A stretch of DNA of 64,000 nucleotides from Mitsuaria sp. WAJ17 (GTDB taxonomy: Bacteria; Pseudomonadota; Gammaproteobacteria; Burkholderiales; Burkholderiaceae_C). Below are positions 16,559 to 25,059 of the stretch, one piece after another. Under the pieces are notes generated by a model. It was not told where the DNA came from, ran no database searches, and saw only the letters and a program-made list of their open reading frames with translations. Position numbers and translations under genes: made by a program. The DNA lies in NCBI RefSeq assembly GCF_014174515.1, contig NZ_JACJUG010000001.1, positions 290,697 through 354,696 of the forward strand, given 5' to 3'. Numbering within the stretch: position 1 is the stretch's first letter; each line of letters begins with the position of its first letter.

Positions 16559-17101
16559 ATGAGCACGGTCAGTGGTACGACATGGGTGCAGCAATTCCCG
16601 ACCAGCACCAGCGTGGCCGACTTGAGCGCCGATTTCAGCGCAGCGGTCAGTCGCTTCATCGCCGCCCTGCGGGATGCCGGCGCGCAGGTGAGCATCGCGG
16701 CCACGCTGCGGCCGCCCGAGCGGGCTTACCTGATGCACTACGCCTGGCGCATCGCCCAGGAGCAGCTCGATCCGGCCACGGTGCCCGCCATGGACGGCGT
16801 GGACATCGACTGGACCCACCGCAATGCCCAGGGCCAGACCCAGCTGCAGCAGGCGCGTCAGGCGGCTGCACAGATGGTGACCGGCTATGGCATCGTCTAC
16901 CGGCCCGCGCTGACGTCCCGCCACACCGAGGGGCGCGCGATCGACATGAACATCACGCAGTACCTGAACAAGAGCGTCGCCACGGCTGCAGGCCAGGCGC
17001 AGACGCTCACCACGGCCGCCCAGCTCCATGCCCTGGGCGCCGGCTACGGCGTGCACAAACTGGCCTCAGATCCGCCGCATTGGTCCGATGATGGTCATTG
17101 A
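16559..17101 (+). CDS. M15-like peptidase without signal peptide
   Basis: 180 residues. The C-terminal half has the M15/Hedgehog-type metal-site layout: SRHTEGRAIDM (His and Asp ligands) and HWSDDGH close to the C-terminus. This suggests a zinc DD-peptidase fold acting on peptidoglycan. No signal peptide or membrane segment is present, unlike exported carboxypeptidases. A phage-like or injected muralytic role is therefore conceivable. GGGAGGAA sits 6 bases before ATG 16559. A small exported protein gene overlaps its end. Activity is inferred from motifs only. Confidence 0.6.
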   Translation: MSTVSGTTWVQQFPTSTSVADLSADFSAAVSRFIAALRDAGAQVSIAATLRPPERAYLMHYAWRIAQEQLDPATVPAMDGVDIDWTHRNAQGQTQLQQARQAAAQMVTGYGIVYRPALTSRHTEGRAIDMNITQYLNKSVATAAGQAQTLTTAAQLHALGAGYGVHKLASDPPHWSDDGH

Positions 17102-17702
17102 TCGCTGCCGCCGCATGGCCCGTCGGGCCCTGGGTCTGTCCCTGACCCTGGGGCTGGCCATGCCGGCCTGGAGTGCCGAATGGGGCCTGCTGGATGGGCG
17201 CATCAGCGGCGGATGGTTGCGCTACTCGCAGCCTGCTCAGTCCGGGCAGGCCGGCACGACGCCCCAGCGCGGCCATGCCTTGCGCCTGCTGCCGCAGCGG
17301 GATGGCCCGCAGGCGGCCTGCTGCTGGCAGGTCCGACCCGCTAGGCCGGCGCAGCCCTCGGGCGAGCTCTCGGTGCCGCTGCTGGCCTCCCAGGATGAAG
17401 AACTCGCCCAACTGCCCGGACCGGGGCTGGCGGTCCAGCCCCTGGCCCAGCTCGACATCGCGGCGCTGAAGGCCCCCTTCATCGGCCTGTGGACCGACGC
17501 GCCGGTGCGTGTGCAGGCCCTGGGGCCCCAGCAGCTGGTGATGCTCTGGCCCAGCGACGGTCCGGTGCTGCGTCTGCGTTACTGCCTGGCCACCGAAGGT
17601 CTGCGCATCGACGCCCTGGATCTGCGCAGCCTGGCCCGTACGCGCTGGTATCTGCCGCTGGACTACGCCATCGAGGCCGGTCCGCTCAGCTGCCAGGATT
17701 GA
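17088..17702 (+). CDS. Exported protein of unknown function
   Basis: About 204 residues with an N-terminal signal sequence (ARRALGLSLTLGLAMPAWSA), then a Pro/Leu/Gln-rich mature part with no recognised domain (GLLDGRISGGWLRYSQP, RLRYCLATEGLRIDAL). It overlaps the end of the M15-like peptidase gene by 14 bases, so the two are probably cotranscribed. Starts at 17091 or 17115 would also keep the signal peptide. Its 3' end overlaps the convergent monooxygenase-like gene by 40 bases. Periplasmic location is inferred. Confidence 0.6.
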   Translation: MMVIDRCRRMARRALGLSLTLGLAMPAWSAEWGLLDGRISGGWLRYSQPAQSGQAGTTPQRGHALRLLPQRDGPQAACCWQVRPARPAQPSGELSVPLLASQDEELAQLPGPGLAVQPLAQLDIAALKAPFIGLWTDAPVRVQALGPQQLVMLWPSDGPVLRLRYCLATEGLRIDALDLRSLARTRWYLPLDYAIEAGPLSCQD

Positions 17703-18115
17703 TCGGGCTGGGCTGAGTGCAGCGGGTCTGCCGGGCCCTCGTCGGCATCCCAGCCATAGGCGCGCTCCACGCGGGCCACGCGAAGCTCATAGTGGCGGTA
17801 CCAGCGCAGGCGGCCTGTGTCACGCGCGGCTTGGTGGCGCAGCTCGGCGCGCCAGGCGCCGATGGCGGCATCGTCCGTCCAGTACGAAACGGTGATGCCC
17901 AGGCCGTCGGCGCCCCGTGCGCTCTCGGCGCCCAGGTAGCCCGGCTGGCGGGCGGCCAGCTCCACCATGGCCGTCGCCATGGCGTCATAGGCCGGATCCG
18001 GCGCACTGCGCTGGCTGGTGAAGATCACGGCCACATAGGGCGTGGGAAAGCGGCCGGCAAAACCTGGCGGCGGGGGGGCCGGCGGTCGGGCGTCGGGCTG
18101 CGTAGGCTGGGTCAT
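17663..18115 (-). CDS. Antibiotic biosynthesis monooxygenase (ABM) domain protein
   Basis: 150 residues. After a Pro-rich N-terminus comes one ABM/ferredoxin-like domain: YVAVIFTSQRSA, MATAMVELAARQPGYLGAES, GITVSYWTDDAAIGAWRAEL, HQAARDTGRLRWYRHYELRVARVERAYG. Such small dimeric proteins include monooxygenases and many with unknown substrate. The C-terminal 40 bases overlap the convergent exported-protein gene, so the last residues may be dispensable. No clear ribosome site is visible. Confidence 0.8.
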   Translation of the reverse strand: MTQPTQPDARPPAPPPPGFAGRFPTPYVAVIFTSQRSAPDPAYDAMATAMVELAARQPGYLGAESARGADGLGITVSYWTDDAAIGAWRAELRHQAARDTGRLRWYRHYELRVARVERAYGWDADEGPADPLHSAQPDQSWQLSGPASMA

Positions 18116-18296
18116 CGTCAGCTTGGGTTGTGTCGGAGACAGGGGTATTCTGTGCGATCGTGCCAGGCCCTCCAGGCTGTCGGGACGTGATCCGAGCGCC
18201 CGGGCGATGGCCTGTGGCGCGACGCCGGAGGTGATGCATGGCTGAACGGTGCAGGCGGGGTCAGGATGCGCAAACGCAGCGTCGGCGGGGTGCCGT

Positions 18297-20198
18297 ATGA
18301 GCCTGCGACGGCGTCTGCTGCGCTGGCGTGCCCGCTGGCGCCGGGGGCCGCATCTGACGCAGGGCCTGCCCTGGGCCATCCTGCTGCTGGGTCTGATGCT
18401 GAGCCTGGGCCTGTGGTCCCACGAGCGCCAGGAAGCGGAGCAGGCGCTGCAGCGCGACCTCGACGTCGCCCTGCACGCCGCCGGCCAGCGCCTGTCCCAC
18501 CGCCTCGATGCCTTGCAGCAGATCCTGTCCGCCGTCCATGCCCTGGCGCAGACGCAGGAAGCGGGCGCCGCCGGGCGCAGCCTGGACGAGGGGCGGCTGA
18601 GCCGCTTTCTGGAGGCCCTGCCCCTGGGGGCGGATCATGCCGGCCTGGAAGGCCTGGCCCTGGTGCGCTGGGTGCCGGGCCGGGTGGCGGACGACAAAGC
18701 CAGCCCGCGCGCCCTTCTGGGACCGCTGCTGCCGGGCCCAGGTCAGCTGGGGCAGGCGCCGGACCTCTGGCGCGAGTCCCTGCTGCAGCCGACCCTGCAG
18801 CGTGCCCGGGAGAGCGGGCAGCTCGCGCTGAGCCCGGCCCTGGACCTGCGCAGCTGGCGCCTCGGGCGCAACCTGGGCTTCGTGCTTGTCCAGCCCCTGT
18901 TCCGGCCGTCCCCGGACGGCAGCCATCGCCTCGAGTCCTGGGTGCTGGCGCCGGTGGCGCTGGCCGCTCTGATGGACCCCCTGCAGGCCCAGATGCCGCG
19001 CGGCCTGAGCCTGCGGCTCTTTGAGGGCGATGGCATCCCGGACCCGCCGCTGCTCTACCAGGCAGCGCAGGCCCCGGCCCGCGGCCTGCGCCAGCGCGAG
19101 GAGCGGCTGCATCGCGGCGGCCAGGCGTGGACGCTGCAGCTGCTGGTCCATGCCGATTACGCGCCCCTGACCCGCCTGGGCGAGCCCCTCACGCTGGGCC
19201 TGCTGGGTGGCCTGGGCAGCCTGCTGCTGGCCTTGCTGGCCTGGGCCCTGGCGGGCTCGCGCGAGCGTGCCCAGGCCCTGGCCCAGCGCATGACGCGGGC
19301 CCTGCGCGAAAGCGAGCAGCGCTGGGCCTTCGCACTGGAGGGCGCGGGCGACGGCGTCTGGGACTGGGACATGCGGGCCGACACCCTGGTCACGACCGCC
19401 CGCTGGAAGGCGCTGATGGGCTGGCCCCTGTCAGCCGCCGAGCCACGCCTGTCGCAGATGCTGCCCCTCGTCCATCCGGACGACCACGCCGGGCTGCGCC
19501 AACGCCTGCGTGACTGCATCCAGAACAGTCAGGGCAGCTTCGAGGTCGAGTACCGCGTGCGGGCCGAGGGGGGCGGCTGGCGCTGGCTGCTGGCGCGCGG
19601 CCGCATCGTTGAGCGCGACAGTGTGCATGAGCCTCTGCGCATGATTGGCACCCTGTCCGACATCGACGCTCGCCGCCAATCCGAAGCCCAGATCCATTTC
19701 CTGGCCCGCCACGATCCGCTGACCGAGCTGGCCAACCGCGCGCATTTCTCCGAGCGCCTGCAGCAGGCCCTGGCCCATGCCCGGCGCTACCGCGAGAGCC
19801 TGGGTCTGATCCTGGTCGACTTGGATCGCTTCAAGCCCGTCAACGACATCCACGGGCATGCCGTGGGCGACGAGCTGCTGCAGGCCATGGCCCGGCGCCT
19901 GAAGGCTGCGGTGCGGGAGACTGATGTGGTCGGCCGCATCGGCGGAGACGAGTTCCTGGTGCTGCTGTGCGGCCCGGTCAGCCGCGAGAGCGCCCGGCAC
20001 GTGGCGGAGAAGATCTACAACCTCGTCGCCCAACCTCTGCAGCTGGGTGATCTGAGCCTGGAGCTGACCTGCTCCGTGGGCCTGGCCATGTACCCCGAGG
20101 ATGGCGAGGACGAGCACAGTCTCAAGAAGGCCGCCGACGACGCCATGTACGCCAGCAAGCGCGCCGGCCGCCTGCTGCTGGGCGCGGCGGGTGGCTGA
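18297..20198 (+). CDS. Membrane diguanylate cyclase with CHASE-like, PAS and GGDEF domains
   Basis: About 633 residues. A first membrane helix (LPWAILLLGLMLSLGLW) is followed by a periplasmic CHASE-like sensor of about 260 residues and a second helix (LLGGLGSLLLALLAWALA). A PAS domain (ALEGAGDGVWDWDM, VHPDDHAGLRQRL) and a C-terminal GGDEF domain follow. The active site RIGGDEF is intact. An inhibitory RETD site lies five residues before it, so product feedback is likely. No EAL domain is present. It should make c-di-GMP in response to an external signal. It converges on a PilZ gene 7 bases away. ATG 18297 is preferred over 18249 because it puts the basic MSLRRRLLRW segment before the first helix. 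Confidence 0.9.
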   Translation: MSLRRRLLRWRARWRRGPHLTQGLPWAILLLGLMLSLGLWSHERQEAEQALQRDLDVALHAAGQRLSHRLDALQQILSAVHALAQTQEAGAAGRSLDEGRLSRFLEALPLGADHAGLEGLALVRWVPGRVADDKASPRALLGPLLPGPGQLGQAPDLWRESLLQPTLQRARESGQLALSPALDLRSWRLGRNLGFVLVQPLFRPSPDGSHRLESWVLAPVALAALMDPLQAQMPRGLSLRLFEGDGIPDPPLLYQAAQAPARGLRQREERLHRGGQAWTLQLLVHADYAPLTRLGEPLTLGLLGGLGSLLLALLAWALAGSRERAQALAQRMTRALRESEQRWAFALEGAGDGVWDWDMRADTLVTTARWKALMGWPLSAAEPRLSQMLPLVHPDDHAGLRQRLRDCIQNSQGSFEVEYRVRAEGGGWRWLLARGRIVERDSVHEPLRMIGTLSDIDARRQSEAQIHFLARHDPLTELANRAHFSERLQQALAHARRYRESLGLILVDLDRFKPVNDIHGHAVGDELLQAMARRLKAAVRETDVVGRIGGDEFLVLLCGPVSRESARHVAEKIYNLVAQPLQLGDLSLELTCSVGLAMYPEDGEDEHSLKKAADDAMYASKRAGRLLLGAAGG

Positions 20199-20205
20199 AC
20201 GCAGC

Positions 20206-20643
20206 TCAGGCCTTGGTCTGCAGCAGCACGCAGCGCACCCAGTGCCCCGCGGCCAGGTCCTCGCGGTGGCCCGCCAGGAATTTCTCGGCGGTGGAGTTGG
20301 CCGAGAGGAACCGCATGCCATGCAGATGGCCCATGCCGGGCAGGGGCCGGGTCCAGGCACGCTCCAGTACGGCGTTGAACCAGGACACCTGCTCCTCCTC
20401 GCCCGGCTGGGCGTCGGGCTGGCCCAGCAGCAGCACGACCTCGTAGGGGCCATGCTCCAGCATCTCGGTGGCGCTGGTGAGCACTTGCAGTCCGCCGTTG
20501 CTGATGTTGAGCACCAGGCCCGCCGGGCCGCGGCTGAATTGCACGGGCTTGAAGATCCAGCCCGGCAGCGTGGCCACGTCCTGCGCGGCGGCTGGCAGGT
20601 CGAAGCGGGTGTGCTGTCGTTGCTCGGAGGCAGAGTCGGTCAT
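20206..20643 (-). CDS. PilZ-domain c-di-GMP receptor
   Basis: 145 residues with both PilZ ligand motifs: RQHTR (RxxxR) near residue 9 and NISNGG (NxSxxG). It is therefore likely to bind c-di-GMP. No other domain is seen, so it probably acts by protein contact. AAGGAG lies 7 bases before ATG 20643. It ends 7 bases from the end of the convergent diguanylate cyclase gene, suggesting a synthase-receptor pair, though that link is inferred from proximity alone. Confidence 0.85.
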   Translation of the reverse strand: MTDSASEQRQHTRFDLPAAAQDVATLPGWIFKPVQFSRGPAGLVLNISNGGLQVLTSATEMLEHGPYEVVLLLGQPDAQPGEEEQVSWFNAVLERAWTRPLPGMGHLHGMRFLSANSTAEKFLAGHREDLAAGHWVRCVLLQTKA

Positions 20644-20716
20644 GAGGGGCTCCTTGCTGGCCGGCTTGGCCGTGCGGTGCATCGTATGCAGACTTGGGCC
20701 TGAGGGCCAGGGGGTT

Positions 20717-22090
20717 TCAGTCAAGGCCGCGCAGCACGGCGATGGCGTCCTCGATGCGGTCCACCGCATGCACCGTCAGACCCTCGACGGCCTTCTTGGG
20801 CGCATTGGCCTTGGGCACCACGGCGACGCTGAAGCCCAGCTTGGCCGCCTCCTTGAGACGCTCCTGCCCGCGTGGCGCCGGCCGAACCTCGCCGGCCAAG
20901 CCTACTTCGCCGAAGGCGATGAAGCCGCGCGGCAGCGCCCGGCCGCGCAGGCTGCTCTGGATGGCCAGCAGCACGGCCAGGTCGGCGGCGGGCTCGCTGA
21001 TGCGCACGCCGCCCACGGCGTTCACGAAGACGTCCTGGTCGCCTGTGGAGACGCCGGCGTGCCGGTGCAGCACGGCCAACAGCATGGCCAGGCGGTCGCG
21101 GTCCAGGCCAACCGAGAGCCGGCGCGGGCTGGGGCCGCCGGAATCGACCAGGGCCTGCAGCTCCACCAGCAAGGGGCGCGTGCCCTCCAGGGTGACCAGC
21201 ACGCAGGAGCCCGGCACCGGCTCGCCATGGGTGGAGAGGAAGATGGCGCTGGGATTGGCCACGCCCTTGAGGCCCTTGTCGGTCATCGCGAAGACGCCGA
21301 TCTCGTTCACGGCGCCGAAGCGGTTCTTGATGGCACGCACCAGGCGGAAGCTGCTGTGGGTGTCGCCCTCGAAATAGAGCACTGTGTCCACGATGTGCTC
21401 CAGCACCCGCGGCCCGGCCAGCGCGCCTTCCTTGGTGACGTGGCCCACCAGCACCATGGCGCAGGGCTGGCCAGTCGCGCCGGCTTTGGCGGTGCGGGTC
21501 AGCTGGGCGGCGCACTCACGCACCTGGGCCACCGAGCCGGGGGCGGAGGAGAGCTGGTCGGAGTAGAGCGTCTGGATGGAGTCGATCACGCAGAAGGCGG
21601 GGGCCTCGACCTCTATCGTGGCGAGGATTTTCTCCAGGTTGATCTCCGCCAGCACCCGCACCTGGGCGCCCGTGAGGCCCAGGCGCCGCGCCCGCATGGC
21701 CACCTGGGCGCCGGATTCCTCGCCGGTCACATAGAGCACTTTGCATTGCTGGCTCAGGGCATCCACTGCCTGCAGCAGCAGGGTGGACTTGCCAATGCCG
21801 GGATCGCCACCGATCAGCACCACGCCGCCGGCCACGATGCCGCCGCCCAGCACGCGGTCCAGCTCCTCCTGGCCGGTGGGGGTGCGTTCGTAGTCGCTGG
21901 CCTCGATCTCTGACAGGGTGGCCACCGGTTGGCTGCGCGCCAGGGCCTGGAAGCGGTTCTTGCCGCCGGCGGGCTCGGCGACAGTCTCGATCAGGGTGTT
22001 CCAGGCGCCGCAGTGCGGGCATTTGCCCAGCCACTTGGGGCTGCTGCCGCCGCATTCGCTGCAGCTGTAGACGGTTTTTTCCTTGGCCAT
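20717..22090 (-). CDS. radA: DNA repair protein RadA
   Basis: 457 residues, the normal RadA length. The N-terminal zinc finger is CSECGGSSPKWLGKCPHC. The RecA-like ATPase has Walker A GGDPGIGKST. The RadA-specific KNRFG motif lies in AIKNRFGAVNEIG. A C-terminal Lon-like domain follows (VNAVGGVRISEPAADLAVLLA). It promotes branch migration during recombinational repair in the cytoplasm. It reads away from the LysE gene. In several relatives radA sits beside alr; here about 6 kb separates them. Confidence 0.97.
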   Translation of the reverse strand: MAKEKTVYSCSECGGSSPKWLGKCPHCGAWNTLIETVAEPAGGKNRFQALARSQPVATLSEIEASDYERTPTGQEELDRVLGGGIVAGGVVLIGGDPGIGKSTLLLQAVDALSQQCKVLYVTGEESGAQVAMRARRLGLTGAQVRVLAEINLEKILATIEVEAPAFCVIDSIQTLYSDQLSSAPGSVAQVRECAAQLTRTAKAGATGQPCAMVLVGHVTKEGALAGPRVLEHIVDTVLYFEGDTHSSFRLVRAIKNRFGAVNEIGVFAMTDKGLKGVANPSAIFLSTHGEPVPGSCVLVTLEGTRPLLVELQALVDSGGPSPRRLSVGLDRDRLAMLLAVLHRHAGVSTGDQDVFVNAVGGVRISEPAADLAVLLAIQSSLRGRALPRGFIAFGEVGLAGEVRPAPRGQERLKEAAKLGFSVAVVPKANAPKKAVEGLTVHAVDRIEDAIAVLRGLD

Positions 22091-22254
22091 GGCCGGGATT
22101 GTGGCGTGGCCGGGGCCCGCTTCCCGGCGCTTCGCGGGCTTCTTGCCGCCGTGCGTCCCTCGCCCTCAGCACAAACCCGGACAAAGTGCTACAACCACGG
22201 TTCGCCGCCGCCCACCGCTGTTTCAAGGGCGCGGCTCATGCCGGAGCCTTTGAC

Positions 22255-22890
22255 ATGGAATTCTCGACCTGGCTGGCCTTCTTCGCCGCCTCCTGGGCCA
22301 TCAGCCTTTCACCGGGTGCCGGCGCCATCGCCGCCATGAGCTCCGGCCTCAATCACGGCTTCCGCCGCGGCTACTTCACCACCTTTGGCCTGGTCCTGGG
22401 CATCCTGACCCAGATCGTGCTGGTGGGTGCCGGCCTGGGCGCCCTGATTGCGGCTTCCTCCTTCGGCTTTGCCCTGGTCAAGTGGCTGGGCGTGGCATAC
22501 CTGGTGTACCTGGGCGTCCAGCAGTGGCGCGCGCCGGCCAAGCCCCTGGTGGCGGCTACCGAGCCCTCGGAGGCCCGGGCCGTGAGCCTGCGCCAGCTGG
22601 TGCTGCGTGGCTGGGCCATCAACGCGGTCAACCCCAAGGGTACGGTCTTCCTGTTGGCCGTGGTGCCGCAGTTCCTGGACATGCACCAAAGCCTGAGCTC
22701 GCAGTACACCGTGATCGGCGCCACCCTGTGCTTCACCGACCTGGTGGTCATGGCTGGCTACACGGCTCTGGCCGCCAAGGTGCTGTCGGCCCTGCGCAGC
22801 GCCGAGCACATCAAGACGCTCAACCGCGTCTTCGGCAGCCTCTTCATCGCGGCTGGCACCCTGCTGGCCACCTTCAAGCGCGCTGCCTGA
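22255..22890 (+). CDS. LysE/RhtB-family amino acid exporter
   Basis: 211 residues with about six hydrophobic helices. The family signature LAFFAASWAISLSPGAGAIAAMSSGLNHGFRRG lies at the N-terminus, and INAVNPKGTVFLLAVVPQF in the second half. It exports amino acids or homoserine-like compounds across the inner membrane; the substrate is not predictable. GGAG lies 8 bases before ATG 22255. The frame is open further upstream, but that part lacks helix or family sequence. A strong terminator follows. Confidence 0.9.
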   Translation: MEFSTWLAFFAASWAISLSPGAGAIAAMSSGLNHGFRRGYFTTFGLVLGILTQIVLVGAGLGALIAASSFGFALVKWLGVAYLVYLGVQQWRAPAKPLVAATEPSEARAVSLRQLVLRGWAINAVNPKGTVFLLAVVPQFLDMHQSLSSQYTVIGATLCFTDLVVMAGYTALAAKVLSALRSAEHIKTLNRVFGSLFIAAGTLLATFKRAA

Positions 22891-22945
22891 GCGAGCGCGG
22901 CGCAAGAAGCGGGTCGCCTCAGTGGCGTACCCAGCGTGAAATCTG

Positions 22946-22973
22946 AAAGACGCGCCGATCCCGGCGCGTCTTT
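22946..22973 (+). terminator. Strong rho-independent terminator
   Basis: A perfect 12-bp stem (AAAGACGCGCCG/CGGCGCGTCTTT) with a four-base ATCC loop is followed by Ts. It closes the LysE gene just upstream of the EamA gene, so the latter needs its own promoter or read-through. Confidence 0.92.
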
Positions 22974-22986
22974 TTATGGAACCTGC

Positions 22987-23898
22987 ATGAGCACCACCGC
23001 CGCCCTGGCCCCGGCCGCCCCGGGTCTGTCCTCCCGCTGGCTCTTCTGGGGCCCCACCTTGATCTGGGCCAGCACCTGGCACGTGATCCTCTATCAACTG
23101 GACAGCGGCGTGCCGGTGCTCAATTCCGTGGCCTGGCGCTTCGCGCTGGCGGCGCTGATGCTGGCCGGCCTGGCGCACTGGCGCGGCGAGAGCCTGCGCA
23201 TGCCCCTGGGGGCCCACGGCCTGATGCTGGCGACCGGCATCGTGCAATACAGCGGCAACTACGTCTCTGTCTACGAGGCCGAGCGCCACATCCCCAGTGG
23301 ACTGGTGGCCGTGTTGTTCTGCCTGATGGTCTTCGGCAACGCCTTCTCGGGGCGCCTCTTCTTCGCGCAGACCGTGAGCCGCCGCTTCCTGCTGGCGGCC
23401 AGTGGCGGCGTGGCCGGTGTGGTGATGATCTTCTGGCCCGAGATCGCCGCGACAGGTGCCCGGCCCACTGCCGCCCTGGGGCTGGGGCTGGGCCTGCTGG
23501 CCGTGCTGTGCGCCTGTGTGGGCAACGTGCTGACGCTCACACTCACCCGGCGCGGGCTGGCCCTGGTGCCGGTGTTGGCCTGGAGCATGGGCTATGGCGC
23601 GGCCTTCCTGGCCTGCCTGTCCCTGCTCAACGGCAGCGGCTGGCATTTCAGCTGGCAGCCCAGCTACCTGCTGAGCCTGCTGTACCTGGCCGTGGCCGGC
23701 TCGGTGGCGGCCTTTGTGATGTACTTCAAGCTGGCCCAGCGCCAGGGCGCCGCGCGGGCGGCGCTGACGGGCGTGGTCATCCCGGTGATCGCCCTGGCCG
23801 TCTCCGCTCTGCTGGAGGGCTGGATGCCCACGGCCCTGTCCCTGGCCGGCATGGGCCTGTGCCTGGGCAGCATCTACGTGGCCACGCGGCCGCAATGA
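22987..23898 (+). CDS. EamA-family (DMT) transporter
   Basis: 303 residues with ten hydrophobic helices in two EamA repeats. The first starts FWGPTLIWASTWHVILYQL; the second ends VIPVIALAVSALLEGW and LSLAGMGLCLGSIYVA. The family exports metabolites and amino acids by unknown coupling. The start is within 15 bases of the preceding terminator T-run and no good Shine-Dalgarno is visible, so it may be weakly or leaderlessly expressed. No substrate can be assigned. Confidence 0.88.
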   Translation: MSTTAALAPAAPGLSSRWLFWGPTLIWASTWHVILYQLDSGVPVLNSVAWRFALAALMLAGLAHWRGESLRMPLGAHGLMLATGIVQYSGNYVSVYEAERHIPSGLVAVLFCLMVFGNAFSGRLFFAQTVSRRFLLAASGGVAGVVMIFWPEIAATGARPTAALGLGLGLLAVLCACVGNVLTLTLTRRGLALVPVLAWSMGYGAAFLACLSLLNGSGWHFSWQPSYLLSLLYLAVAGSVAAFVMYFKLAQRQGAARAALTGVVIPVIALAVSALLEGWMPTALSLAGMGLCLGSIYVATRPQ

Positions 23899-23927
23899 GG
23901 GCGCTGCCGCGTCGGTAGCGGTGTGGC

Positions 23928-24434
23928 TCAGGCGCCAGACGCAGGGTGCTTCAGCTGGAGCGTGCCGCCCACCGCCAGCGCCTGCCAGTCCTGCAAGACT
24001 TGCAGGGCCTGCGCATGCAGCGCGGCGCCGTACCGACGGGCATTGGTGGCCGGCAGGGGGATAGCGCGCGCCTCGCAGGCCAGGCGCACCCCTTCGGCGA
24101 AGGCCTCCGCATCAAAGGCGCCGGCCCAGAGCTGGGTCTGCAGGGCCTCGACCACCGCCTCGACCTGCCAGCAGGCGCCCGCGGCGGCGGCTGCGATGTC
24201 GGCAGGGGGGGCGTGGAGCTGCTTCATCGTGAAAGCCGGCGCCGCGCCCTGGGCCACCTGGTCCAGGAAGCCATGGCGCAGTTCCGGCAGGGCCTCGACA
24301 AGCACGTGGAGCAGGTCATGCGGCAGGGTGCCCTGCCGGGGCATCAGCAGCCGGCAGCTGCTGCCATCGTTGCGACGCATCTCCAGGCCGTCGAACTTGT
24401 CCTGCGGCGGGTGCTTGGTGGCAATCAGGTCCAT
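23928..24434 (-). CDS. Hypothetical protein, 168 aa
   Basis: From ATG 24434 a soluble, Ala- and Leu-rich protein: MDLIATKHPPQDKFDGLEMR, LPHDLLHVLVEALPELRHGFLDQV, DAEAFAEGVRLACEARA. No signal peptide, membrane segment or family is recognised. Codon use matches neighbouring genes, and the frame is uninterrupted. It converges with the EamA gene, leaving a 29-base gap. A longer form from 24464 adds ten residues. Confidence 0.6.
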   Translation of the reverse strand: MDLIATKHPPQDKFDGLEMRRNDGSSCRLLMPRQGTLPHDLLHVLVEALPELRHGFLDQVAQGAAPAFTMKQLHAPPADIAAAAAGACWQVEAVVEALQTQLWAGAFDAEAFAEGVRLACEARAIPLPATNARRYGAALHAQALQVLQDWQALAVGGTLQLKHPASGA

Positions 24435-24518
24435 GCGGGCACTATAGGCGCCAGCCCGTGGCACGGGACTCGTCCAGGAGGGGGGGAGCGCGGATCGCCC
24501 GCGCCCCCGCCTCCGACC

Positions 24519-24863
24519 TCACTCTTCAGGCACGAAGATCCACAGCAGCAGGTAAACCAGCAGGCCGCCGCCGACGCACAGGCTGGTCAGCACGAAGAGC
24601 AGGCGCCAGATCCAGGACTCCACATTCGTCATGCGACCCAGGCCGCCACAGACGCCGCCCAGCCAGCGGTCGTTGAGGCTGCGCCGCAGGACCTGACCGG
24701 TGGCCGGGCTGCCGAAGGGGGCACTGCCCGGCGCGGAGCCGGGGGCGGCGGCCGCCTCGCCCTGCAGGATGCGGGCCTTGGCGCGGGCGAATTCCTCGTC
24801 GCTCAGCTGACCCTGGCGATGCAGCTCCGCCAGGCGTTCCAGCTCACTGCTCATGCTGCTCAT
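24519..24863 (-). CDS. SHOCT-like plus PspC-domain membrane protein
   Basis: 114 residues. A short SHOCT-like oligomerisation helix (LERLAELHRQGQLSDEEFARAKARIL) is joined by a Pro/Ser/Ala linker to a PspC domain (RRSLNDRWLGGVCGGLG) with one membrane segment (LLFVLTSLCVGGGLLVYLLLWIFVPEE). PspC proteins act in the inner-membrane stress response. Here there is no pspA or pspB nearby. An AAGGAG ribosome site precedes the ATG. Confidence 0.88.
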   Translation of the reverse strand: MSSMSSELERLAELHRQGQLSDEEFARAKARILQGEAAAAPGSAPGSAPFGSPATGQVLRRSLNDRWLGGVCGGLGRMTNVESWIWRLLFVLTSLCVGGGLLVYLLLWIFVPEE

Positions 24864-24991
24864 GTGTGCTCCTTGAGTTCGAGAACCCGGTGTTCTCAGG
24901 CGCTAGCCTAAACCCTCCGCGCGCCGCGCCAAGCCCTCTTGGACGGCCTGCAGCACGCCGCCCCTGGACTGCAGTAGCAGCCGACAGGGGC

Positions 24992-25027
24992 AAAAAAAGA
25001 CCCCGGACAGCGGGGCTGCGCGGGGTC
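24992..25027 (-). terminator. Terminator of TonB-dependent receptor gene
   Basis: On the minus strand, GACCCCG and CGGGGTC (25027-25021 and 25005-24999) form a stem followed by seven Ts (complement of 24992-24998). It lies 33 bases past the receptor stop. Confidence 0.85.
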
Positions 25028-25059
25028 GCATGCGGCGGGGCGCAGGCCCCGCGCCGGAC

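Noticed and set aside
20468..21913. 481-residue plus-strand frame over the PilZ gene and radA
   Set aside because: Antisense shadow; radA on the other strand has all motifs.
22309..23895. 528-residue minus-strand frame with His/Gln repeats
   Set aside because: Antisense to LysE and EamA genes; the repeats mirror Leu/Ala codons.
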